Shown in pieces: positions 1-5,307 of a stretch of 5,817 nucleotides of DNA (position 1 is its first letter; each line of letters begins with the position of its first letter). Source of the DNA: DATIXD01 sp035518875. GTDB lineage: Bacteria; Pseudomonadota; Gammaproteobacteria; Methylococcales; Methylococcaceae. The notes beneath the pieces are model-generated. The model made no database searches and was not told the DNA's origin. It saw only the letters and a program-made list of their open reading frames with translations. The stretch covers positions 1-5,817 of the forward strand of contig DATIXD010000387.1 in the NCBI GenBank assembly GCA_035518875.1, in the 5' to 3' direction. Both the position numbers and the translations under genes were made by a program.

Positions 1-437
1 AGGACTTAATCTCTACTGGATCTGTAGTCAATATCTCACAGATTCTCTTACCGTCAACACCACGATCGGGCTACTAAGTCGCTCTCCGACGCTGTGCTCA
101 CTCCGGCTCGGGGGAACCTAACATGCACTCACCTGCATACACTGGCTTGCCGAAGTGTGTTGAGATTAGTCGTGCATGCAGATTGCTGCAAGTGGTACAA
201 GCTCTCGGCGAAACCCGTCTCATGCCTGACGGAGTTCAAGTTCCCGGATCGATGGAAGATCAGCTTAGAGAAGGTCTTCCCTCATCGGTGACTGAAACCC
301 ACCCAATCGAGAGATGGCGGTCATCCCGCACGACTTGCATAAGTGATTGATTCTAATGTAGTCCCGTTCCGCACATCTCTTCACGTGTCGCACCAACCGT
401 AACCAGAGGTTTGTTACTGTGCAGCGTTTTGCAGCTA
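1..437. other. Intergenic stretch with no supported gene
   Basis: No open frame here looks like a real protein. The longest candidates, 123-350 on the plus strand and 265-483 on the minus strand, are 75 and 72 residues, have no good ribosome binding site, show odd composition and match no family I recognise. No tRNA or rRNA signature is visible. A short inverted repeat, GTAAC at 399-403 and GTTAC at 413-417, lies about 20 bases upstream of the sigma-54 promoter and might be an operator half-site pair, but it is short enough to be chance. An upstream gene may end before position 1. Confidence 0.5.
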
Positions 438-454
438 TGGCACTTTCGTTGCAT
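438..454 (+). promoter_or_regulatory. Sigma-54 (RpoN) -24/-12 promoter
   Basis: The sequence TGGCACTTTCGTTGCAT has the invariant GG (439-440) and GC (451-452) exactly ten bases apart. It agrees with the TGGCAC-N5-TTGCW consensus at all specified positions except the R after TGGCAC. Transcription would start near 464, giving a leader of about 194 nt for the regulator gene at 658. Sigma-54 promoters need an AAA+ enhancer-binding activator; none is encoded in the window, and I see no clear enhancer site upstream. The match is strong, but promoter activity is inferred. Confidence 0.72.
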
Positions 455-492
455 ACTTCCTGAGCGTTTGCACTTGCCTTCACACCGCGATT

Positions 493-510
493 GCGGTAAC
501 TTATTACCGC
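493..510 (+). promoter_or_regulatory. Perfect inverted repeat in the leader (hairpin or operator)
   Basis: GCGGTAA at 493-499 pairs perfectly with TTACCGC at 504-510 around the four-base loop CTTA. It lies about 30 bases downstream of the predicted sigma-54 start site. No T-run follows directly, so it is not a standard terminator. It could be an RNA stem in the leader or a dimer-binding operator in DNA. The repeat is seen directly; its role is unknown. Confidence 0.5.
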
Positions 511-521
511 GTTCGCTTTTA

Positions 522-627
522 GAGCTTCCCCCGAACGATCCCCCCACGGTGCAGTTGCAGTGAATAGTTGTCTGTTGGCAGGGCCGAGTTTTTAACGGCT
601 TTTTGATCGTGTTTTCCCCCGAAGCTC
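522..627 (+). promoter_or_regulatory. Nested inverted repeats in the 5' leader of the LuxR-type gene
   Basis: GAGCTTC at 522-528 is the reverse complement of GAAGCTC at 621-627, and inside it ACGATC at 535-540 is the reverse complement of GATCGT at 605-610. Together they can form a two-part long-range stem with an internal loop rich in C on both sides. An exact ten-base direct repeat, TTCCCCCGAA, occurs at 526-535 and 614-623. Within the enclosed segment, GCCG at 583-586 and CGGC at 596-599 followed by TTTTT resembles a weak terminator hairpin. The structure ends about 20 bases before the ribosome binding site, so a leader control element is possible. I do not recognise a known riboswitch. 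Confidence 0.35.
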
Positions 628-647
628 CGCTGAGGAGATGTCCATCT

Positions 648-655
648 GGAGGAGG
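648..655 (+). promoter_or_regulatory. Ribosome binding site of the LuxR-type gene
   Basis: GGAGGAGG ends two bases before the ATG at 658; its first GGAGG is five bases from the ATG, a suitable spacing. This strong site fixes the start codon. A second purine-rich stretch, GAGGAG at 632-637, directly abuts an out-of-frame ATG at 638. Confidence 0.75.
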
Positions 656-657
656 CT

Positions 658-1707
658 ATGCACGACCAACCCGCAGCCGGTGACACGATTCGGGTTCTAG
701 TCGCCGACAATACTCGAATTCATACCCAACTGCTGGCGGACGCCCTGAAACGTGATCGCCAACTGGAAGTGATCGGCTGCGATTCAGAATCCCGCGGGGT
801 GACCCTGGCCGCGGTCGCACGCAATATTGATGTGCTGGTACTCAGTTCGAACCTGGACGAGCAGCCCTGTCGCGGGTTCGAAGTCTTACGGGAAGTGCGG
901 GCCTCCTGTCCCGGCATTCGGGCCATCATCCTCCTTGATTCGACCAAAGAAGAAGCTATCCTCGAGGCGTTCCGCGCGGGAGCAAGGGGAGTCTTTAGCA
1001 GGCATGAATCCATCGAAACCCTCACCAGATGTATTCGCTGCGTACACCAAGGCCAGATCTGGGCCAACAGCCAGGAAATGTCGCTGGCGGTGGAAGCCCT
1101 GGCGACTTCCCCGACAGTCCGTGCTATTGGCGCAAATGGGCTGAGCCTACTCTCGAAGCGTGAACTGGAGGTGGTTCGCAGCCTGGCTGAGGGGCTCACG
1201 AACCGCGAAATCGCGGAACGCTTAGGGTTGAGCCAGCACACCATCAAGAACTACCTGTTTCGTGTGTTTGACAAGCTGGGAGTCTCAAACCGCTTTGAGC
1301 TTCTGTTCATGACTCTGAGCCGGGATGCCACTTCCCAATCGGTGTTGCAGCACCTCCTGAGCAATTCTGAACATGGTACTTCCCTTGATGATGCCGGTGT
1401 AGCCGAATGCCAGAAAGCGGCCGAGCAAGGTGTGCCCATGGCACAGCTCGCGCTTGCCCAATTGTATGGAGCACGACGAGCCGGCCCCAAGGACCTGGTT
1501 CGTTCCTACATGTGGTACTTAATCGCGCTCGAGCAGCTCGGGTTCACGAGGAAAGGCATGACCAAGATGCTGACGCCGGAACAGGTCATCGAGGCCGAGC
1601 AAAGAGCGGCCGATTGGCTAAGCAAAGCAAGAAAGATGCCACCTTCCCGAATAGCGCGCCCCACAGTGAACCGTCCCTCACCTGGTGCTGCTGCCTCGGC
1701 CGACTAG
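658..1707 (+). CDS. NarL/FixJ-type regulator with degenerate receiver, LuxR HTH and Sel1-like C-terminus
   Basis: This 349-residue protein is a cytoplasmic DNA-binding regulator. Residues 11-125 form a CheY-like receiver (IRVLVADN at the start, EAFRAGARGVFSR near the end). The usual switch residues are altered: the phospho-acceptor Asp position is Ser63 (DVLVLSSN), the acidic pair is D17-N18, the Thr/Ser position is Leu93 and the conserved Lys is Arg115. Residues 163-220 are a typical LuxR/GerE helix-turn-helix (LSKRELEVVRSLAEGLTNRE, then SQHTIKNYL). Residues about 249-292 resemble a single Sel1-like repeat (AEQGVPMAQLALAQLYG, then SYMWYLIALEQ), followed by a low-complexity tail. NarL-family regulators are usually 200-230 residues, so this one has about 130 extra. 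No partner histidine kinase is present. The receiver probably works without phosphorylation, and the Sel1 part probably binds a protein; both are inferences. A sigma-54 promoter and a repeat-rich leader lie upstream. Confidence 0.9.
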   Translation: MHDQPAAGDTIRVLVADNTRIHTQLLADALKRDRQLEVIGCDSESRGVTLAAVARNIDVLVLSSNLDEQPCRGFEVLREVRASCPGIRAIILLDSTKEEAILEAFRAGARGVFSRHESIETLTRCIRCVHQGQIWANSQEMSLAVEALATSPTVRAIGANGLSLLSKRELEVVRSLAEGLTNREIAERLGLSQHTIKNYLFRVFDKLGVSNRFELLFMTLSRDATSQSVLQHLLSNSEHGTSLDDAGVAECQKAAEQGVPMAQLALAQLYGARRAGPKDLVRSYMWYLIALEQLGFTRKGMTKMLTPEQVIEAEQRAADWLSKARKMPPSRIARPTVNRPSPGAAASAD

Positions 1708-1708
1708 A

Positions 1709-2416
1709 ATCCATTTCATAAATCCTGCCGGCCGGGGTCTCGGAACTGTGATCGTCGGAGTGCAGGCCACGGCAGCACGCATGAGTCAGGAGACGGTGGC
1801 CGCGCAAGATATGCTGACCCGTTTCGCCGAGTGGCAAGGACGAGTGCCGGAATCGGTAGCGGCGGACACGACGTATGGGAACGGCGAGTTCTTGCAGTGG
1901 TTAGCAGATCGGAACATCACTCCGTACATGCGAACCCGCGACAGTATCCATCGCAAGAGGAGTCCCTACTTCGGTCCCGAGCGTTTCACTTACGAACCGG
2001 AACATAATCGCTATATCTGCCCTGCTGGCCAGCCCCTCAATTATGGGGGTCGGGTTTATCGGAATCGCGCTTACAACTACATCGGGACACACAAAAAGTG
2101 TGGCCCGTGCTCGCTCCGACCACAATGCACCAGCGCTGCCTTCCGGGGCCTGATCATCCACCAAAACGAACCCGCCCGACAACGTGCGCGGGAGTTGGTC
2201 AACACCCCAGAGTTCGCCACAGCACAGCGGCAAAGAAAGAAGGTGGAAGCCTTGTTCGCCGAACTGAAGCATCAGATCGGATTGCGGCGCTTGCGTCTGC
2301 GCAGAATGAAGTTCGTGCGGGAGCAGTTCTTCCTGGCAGCGGTGGCTCAGAATATCAAACGGCTGGTGCGGTTCCTCGGCCGACCGATAACCCCTACTAC
2401 GGTAGCCGCCGCTTAG
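1709..2416 (+). pseudogene. IS1182-family DDE transposase, C-terminal remnant
   Basis: The open frame encodes about 235 residues matching the C-terminal catalytic half of IS1182-family transposases, which are usually 450-500 residues. Visible family marks are VAADTTYGNGEFLQWL with the second catalytic Asp (codon at 1865-1867), a cysteine cluster (CPAGQ and CGPCSLRPQC) typical of the family's insertion region, and RKKVEALFAELKHQIGLRRL carrying the catalytic Glu, then AAVAQNIKRLVRFL. The N-terminal DNA-binding region and the first catalytic Asp are missing, so it should be inactive. An ATG at 1685 opens this frame but lies inside the preceding gene with no ribosome binding site and is probably accidental. 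No internal stop or frameshift is seen in the retained half, so the truncation may be fairly recent. Confidence 0.82.
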
Positions 2417-2474
2417 CTGAAATGGAATGAGACTGGATTGCAGCGATACGGGGAAAGAGTTCCTTCCCTTCACG

Positions 2475-2490
2475 GACTTTTTCAACACCC
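2475..2490 (+). repeat. Probable right terminal repeat of the IS1182 remnant
   Basis: GACTTTTTCAACACCC resembles the GACTTTTTCAACA-type ends I associate with IS1182-family elements, and it lies at the expected distance downstream of the transposase stop. The matching left end is missing, so the exact boundary and any target duplication cannot be fixed. A small palindrome, ACAAC-A-GTTGT at 2501-2511, lies just beyond it. Confidence 0.5.
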
Positions 2491-2606
2491 ACGGGATATT
2501 ACAACAGTTGTGAGTAGAGGGAGTCTCACCACGCCCATTCAGAGTGACACAGGGCTGACAGTTGGCAGGATTTGACTTTCTGCGCTACTTCGTATTCTCC
2601 GTTCGA

Positions 2607-4250
2607 TCAGTTTTGGATCGCCACCGCCACATCCGGGAAAATCGCGACATTGCCGCTAGTATCAACCGCCCTGACCTCCACGGTGTGACTGCCATTAGGG
2701 TATGTGGTGGTGTCGAGCGGAAAGCTGTAGCCGATCGCCGACGGTGCATGTGGCCAATCAGTGGCGACGTCGGGCCGAGACCCGCCGTAAGTCGCAGTTC
2801 CGGCCGGCACGCCATCGACGTAGATATTTACTTTCGAAACGGCCGTATCATCGAATGCCCATCCGGCCACGCTGGTGATGCCGGAAAGTTGTGCGCTCGG
2901 AGCGGGGGTGTCCACTGATCCAATGGGCGTAAAGATGTCCCTCTTGGGGAGAGTGTTATGCAGGTCATAAATCACTTGGCGGGCATGCTTGTAGTCTCCG
3001 GCAACCAGGTACACGTCTCCTTCAAGAACGCTGTTGGGGCCAAGGCTGAAATAGGTTCTGGGAGCGAAGTAGTCGGTGCCGAAACCGAATGGGCCGGAAT
3101 CTCCGGCGGCGGCAAAACCACCGATGTAGGGCGCCATGCCAGGGACGAAGACGGTGAGTCCGTTATCGCTGCTGTCAACATAGGCTCCCCATTGCTCGCA
3201 GGCATACAGCGTCGGGCCGAACACAGGCAGTTGCGGCATGGTGACGGATGTGAGTGGAGCATTGGTCCAAGGAGTGGTGCTACTGTCGCTGAAAAATTTG
3301 TCGAACCCGAGGTTGACGTAAACAGCGGGGAACTCCTGAATACTGTTGGCGTGCTGGTCGGAACCAAAATGAGTGACTTTGTAATGGACCTTGAAGGTGA
3401 ACGCATGATCGGTGACGGCAGTGATTGTGGCTTCGACGTAAACGTCGCCGACTACCGGTTGGCCTGGACCTCCACCCTTATCGTCGGGGTTCCATTGGAC
3501 GGGCTGAGCTTTGATGTAGAGTGAGTCAGGACTAACGGTCTGTGCCAGCACCGGGCTACCCTGATCGTATTTGTCACCTCCCTGAACCGGGTTCCAGCCC
3601 CACGCACCGGTGCAGCCCGCACAACCGTCGTAGTGAGCGCTTCCGTCGTACTGGGCGGCCTGCACCTCGCGGCCGGTGTCATGTTCGTTGACGAAGTTCG
3701 TTCCATTCAGGCTTACCTCGACAATAGACCCACCCCAACCAGTCTGCAGCCCGATGCGCGACGTGTTCGTGCCGAAGTCAGATTCGAGATAAAGCATTGA
3801 TCCAGTCTGATAGGTGAGCACGCGGATGATCGGCTCAGTTGTCAGCAGAATTTGCGCGCTGTGCGAAATAATTCCGCTCGTCCCGGAGACTGTGAGTTGA
3901 AAAATTCCAATGGCGGCGGTACCAGCCACCGAAAAGGTTACCGCTTGGCTCCCTCCAGCTTGGACCGCGAAGGAGGAACCGGGAGATGCGTCCACACCCG
4001 AGGGCAGCCCCTGCAGCGTAATATCGACCGAACCGCTGAACCCATTATGCGGTGCAACGGCGACGGTCACTGCGGAAGTGGTGTTCCCTGTCACCGCAGA
4101 AGCCGAAACTGGCGAAGCCGACAAACTAAAATCTTGCATTGGTGGCGGTGTCGGTTGTTGGCTGCTTCCTCCGCATGCTGCCAGTGCCAACGAGAGGGCC
4201 AGTGTCACCAGCGATTCAGAAATCGCGCTCGAAATGAAACGGGTACTCAT
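2607..4250 (-). CDS. Exported lipoprotein with Ig-like ends and a large beta-rich central domain
   Basis: The 547-residue product begins with a lipoprotein signal peptide: MSTRF, a hydrophobic stretch, then the lipobox L-A-A-C with Cys26 followed by GGSS and a Pro/Gln-rich linker. It should be anchored on the outside of a membrane. Residues about 40-138 are an Ig-like domain of the DFSLSASPVS / GFSGSVDITLQGLPSG kind. Residues about 142-440 form a beta-rich region with many Trp, Gly and Asp residues (GWGGSIVEVSLNGTNFVNEH; a CAGC pair at 210-213; GAWGWNPVQGGD; HANSIQEFPAVYVN). It recalls mutarotase-like or carbohydrate-active beta-sandwich domains, but I cannot name the family. Residues about 447-547 are a second Ig-like domain (SVAGWAFDD, NIYVDGVPAGTATYG, YPNGSHTVEVRAVDTSGN). 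A longer frame starts at a TTG at 4301. I chose the ATG at 4250 because the signal peptide starts there, AGGT lies upstream, and the TTG would lie upstream of the predicted transcription start. A polysaccharide-binding or -processing role is only a guess. Confidence 0.85.
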   Translation of the reverse strand: MSTRFISSAISESLVTLALSLALAACGGSSQQPTPPPMQDFSLSASPVSASAVTGNTTSAVTVAVAPHNGFSGSVDITLQGLPSGVDASPGSSFAVQAGGSQAVTFSVAGTAAIGIFQLTVSGTSGIISHSAQILLTTEPIIRVLTYQTGSMLYLESDFGTNTSRIGLQTGWGGSIVEVSLNGTNFVNEHDTGREVQAAQYDGSAHYDGCAGCTGAWGWNPVQGGDKYDQGSPVLAQTVSPDSLYIKAQPVQWNPDDKGGGPGQPVVGDVYVEATITAVTDHAFTFKVHYKVTHFGSDQHANSIQEFPAVYVNLGFDKFFSDSSTTPWTNAPLTSVTMPQLPVFGPTLYACEQWGAYVDSSDNGLTVFVPGMAPYIGGFAAAGDSGPFGFGTDYFAPRTYFSLGPNSVLEGDVYLVAGDYKHARQVIYDLHNTLPKRDIFTPIGSVDTPAPSAQLSGITSVAGWAFDDTAVSKVNIYVDGVPAGTATYGGSRPDVATDWPHAPSAIGYSFPLDTTTYPNGSHTVEVRAVDTSGNVAIFPDVAVAIQN

Positions 4251-4289
4251 TGGCGTACCTGTCCGGGCAACCGGCCAACGCAAGGTCTC

Positions 4290-4318
4290 TATATACCTCA
4301 AAGGGCGAGTCTTGTCGA
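4290..4318 (-). promoter_or_regulatory. Sigma-70-type promoter of the lipoprotein gene
   Basis: Read on the minus strand, TCGACA (-35, 4313-4318) is followed after exactly 17 bases by TATATA (-10, 4290-4295). The -35 matches five of six consensus bases and the -10 four of six. Transcription would begin near 4283, about 33 bases before the ATG at 4250. This supports independent transcription and the chosen start codon. In a genome with this base composition such matches can arise by chance. Confidence 0.45.
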
Positions 4319-4506
4319 CGGACAGAAACCTTTTGCCCGGTCAATCCCCGCGCTCTCTCCTCCGTTGCTCCTGTGTTCGCCCCGCTAAGCTATAGAATTG
4401 CAAGTAGCTCAGCGTCTGCCGTGCGCGGCCCCCCAAGCCTTGGTGGAGAAGTGGCCAAGTCTCTGACATTGCCAAGATCGGATGATTTCCAATCTGCACG
4501 AAGGAT

Positions 4507-4545
4507 GAGGGCAGAGCCCTCCCCCCTGCCCCTCCGCCCTCTGCC
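4507..4545 (-). promoter_or_regulatory. G-quadruplex-capable tract enclosed by an inverted repeat
   Basis: On the minus strand, 4517-4539 contains G-runs of 3, 2, 4, 6 and 3 with short spacers, which satisfies the four-tract G3+N1-7 rule. It is bracketed by a perfect seven-base inverted repeat (CTCTGCC at 4539-4545, GGCAGAG at 4510-4516). A competing hairpin, GAGGGC-AGA-GCCCTC, lies at 4507-4521. It sits about 30 bases past the stop of the 159-residue gene on the transcribed strand and might affect transcript ending or stability. No T-run follows, so it is not a classical terminator. In the rest of the 4251-4575 gap I see only the promoter at 4290-4318. Confidence 0.5.
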
Positions 4546-4575
4546 AAGTTTGCTGTTTTGTGGTGCCCCTGTTGG

Positions 4576-5055
4576 TCATTCTCTGGGTATTTGTCTGTTG
4601 CCATCGATGGTCAGCACTACCGGAATGTTGGTGCCGTCGGGTAGTGTCACCGACTCAAAAATGTAGCGCGCGTGGTTGAGATTGCTGTCATAAACCACGG
4701 CGATGACCGCACTGCGTTGCAATACTCCATCGATATACACATTGATGTACGCTGTGGCAGTGCAATCATGGTTAACGGTGATCGTGCCGGAGATGTCCTC
4801 CACAGCCGAAAGGCCAGCCACACTCCGGGTTTGGCTTCCCTTGACATTGCCGGCTGCGTCCTGCTGGTAGTGGCCAACGGAAGCCCCTGGAAGGGGACCG
4901 TTCACTGGGTCGAAAAGGGTTCCGGTGTAGGTGTAGGCCCAAAGTCCGGCGGTGGACGACGTCGAGCAGTGGGCGGCGTTGGCTTGCAAAGGTGCAAGGG
5001 CCACTGTGAATGTCGCGGCTAATGCCAGCAACAAACGCGCTCTGTTGTTCTTCAT
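4576..5055 (-). CDS. Small secreted protein of unknown function
   Basis: The 159-residue product has a clear Sec signal peptide: MKNNRAR, the hydrophobic stretch LLLALAATFTVALAPL, and the cleavage motif A-N-A at residues 25-27, leaving a mature protein of about 132 residues. The mature part starts AHCSTSSTAGLWAYTYTGTL and continues with VGHYQQDAAGNVKG, ISGTITVNHDCTATAYINVY and SVTLPDGTNIPVVLTIDGNR, a pattern of alternating beta strands. It has two cysteines (30 and one in NHDCTA) that could form a disulfide. The layout, C-S-x-x-x-x-x-G-x-W/Y at the start, then D-x-x-G-N and S-G-T-x-T-V-N-x-D-C-T, resembles small exported proteins often seen in Acidobacteriota with no assigned function. A strong ribosome binding site supports the ATG. 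It lies upstream of the lipoprotein gene on the same strand, but the 325-base gap and the separate promoter argue against a tight operon. Confidence 0.85.
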   Translation of the reverse strand: MKNNRARLLLALAATFTVALAPLQANAAHCSTSSTAGLWAYTYTGTLFDPVNGPLPGASVGHYQQDAAGNVKGSQTRSVAGLSAVEDISGTITVNHDCTATAYINVYIDGVLQRSAVIAVVYDSNLNHARYIFESVTLPDGTNIPVVLTIDGNRQIPRE

Positions 5056-5060
5056 ATGTT

Positions 5061-5067
5061 CTCCTTT
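5061..5067 (-). promoter_or_regulatory. Ribosome binding site of the small secreted protein
   Basis: On the minus strand AAAGGAG lies five bases before the ATG at 5055, a near-ideal Shine-Dalgarno site that fixes the start codon. Confidence 0.8.
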
Positions 5068-5068
5068 A

Positions 5069-5084
5069 GGACGGGTGACCGTCC
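5069..5084 (-). promoter_or_regulatory. Six-base-pair inverted repeat next to the ribosome binding site
   Basis: GGACGG and CCGTCC form a perfect stem around a four-base loop (TCAC on the minus strand, GTGA on the plus strand). One base separates it from the AAAGGAG site of the 159-residue gene. As RNA it could shield or expose the site or protect the 5' end; as DNA it could be an operator for a dimeric regulator, for example the divergent one. The repeat is seen directly; its function is inference. Confidence 0.45.
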
Positions 5085-5291
5085 AAACCGAATTGGATCA
5101 AACTCGATTCCGGCTTTCCCGGAGACCGTGCTCGTCGCCGCAAGTTGTGCAACGAAGTCGCGGGACAAATCAATCCCCTGCGTCTCTCCTGCTTCGCTTT
5201 TCCTCTAGTCTGGCTAAGCAGTTGATAAGTGGCTAGTTGCTGGGGACCCTATCCCGCTTTCCGGGGTGGTGATACACTCTTATGCCGATGT

Positions 5292-5298
5292 GAGAGGG
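5292..5298 (+). promoter_or_regulatory. Probable ribosome binding site of the winged-helix gene
   Basis: GAGAGGG lies nine bases before the GTG at 5308 and only three before an alternative TTG at 5302, which favours the GTG. An in-frame TAG at 5299-5301 rules out any earlier start. Confidence 0.5.
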
Positions 5299-5307
5299 TA
5301 GTTGCTC

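Larger units (their letters stand above)
1709..2490 (+). mobile_element. Truncated IS1182-family insertion sequence (3' part)
   Basis: The segment holds the C-terminal half of an IS1182-type transposase and, about 60 bases after its stop, a sequence resembling the end of such elements (GACTTTTTCAACACCC, 2475-2490). No reverse-complement copy of that end (TGTTGAAAAAGTC) is found upstream, and the first half of the transposase is absent, so the left portion was deleted or replaced. The left border is approximate: transposase similarity becomes convincing only from about 1745, while the preceding gene ends at 1707. The element cannot move by itself. Confidence 0.7.

Noticed and set aside
220..260. 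Possible tRNA T-arm (GTTCAAG)
   Set aside because: The flanking bases do not pair as a T-stem, and no anticodon arm or acceptor stem can be built around it.
94..350. Overlapping small plus-strand frames (65 and 75 residues)
   Set aside because: No ribosome binding site, protein-like composition or recognisable family; the two frames overlap each other and look like chance openings.
265..547. Minus-strand frames of 64-72 residues opposite the promoter and leader
   Set aside because: They cover the sigma-54 promoter and repeats, have no good start signals, and their translations are Cys/Arg-rich and unfamiliar.
583..604. Intrinsic terminator GCCG-N9-CGGC-TTTTT
   Set aside because: A four-base-pair stem with a nine-base loop is too weak to call a stand-alone terminator; it is noted only as part of the leader structure.
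720..1247. Minus-strand 175-residue frame inside the LuxR-type gene
   Set aside because: It is the antisense shadow of a clearly recognised coding region and its translation is Ser/Arg-rich with no family match.
1901..2488. Minus-strand 195-residue frame opposite the transposase
   Set aside because: It lies antisense to recognised transposase motifs and shows no domain features.
2501..2511. Palindrome ACAAC-A-GTTGT next to the IS end
   Set aside because: It is short, its one-base spacer prevents an RNA hairpin, and with no matching copy at the left border it cannot be called a target duplication.
2958..3524. Plus-strand 188-residue frame inside the lipoprotein gene
   Set aside because: It is a shadow of the minus-strand coding region, which has a lipoprotein signal and Ig-like domains in frame.
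4251..4301. Extended N-terminus of the lipoprotein from a TTG at 4301
   Set aside because: The extra 17 residues would precede a complete lipoprotein signal peptide, and the TTG lies upstream of the predicted transcription start at about 4283.
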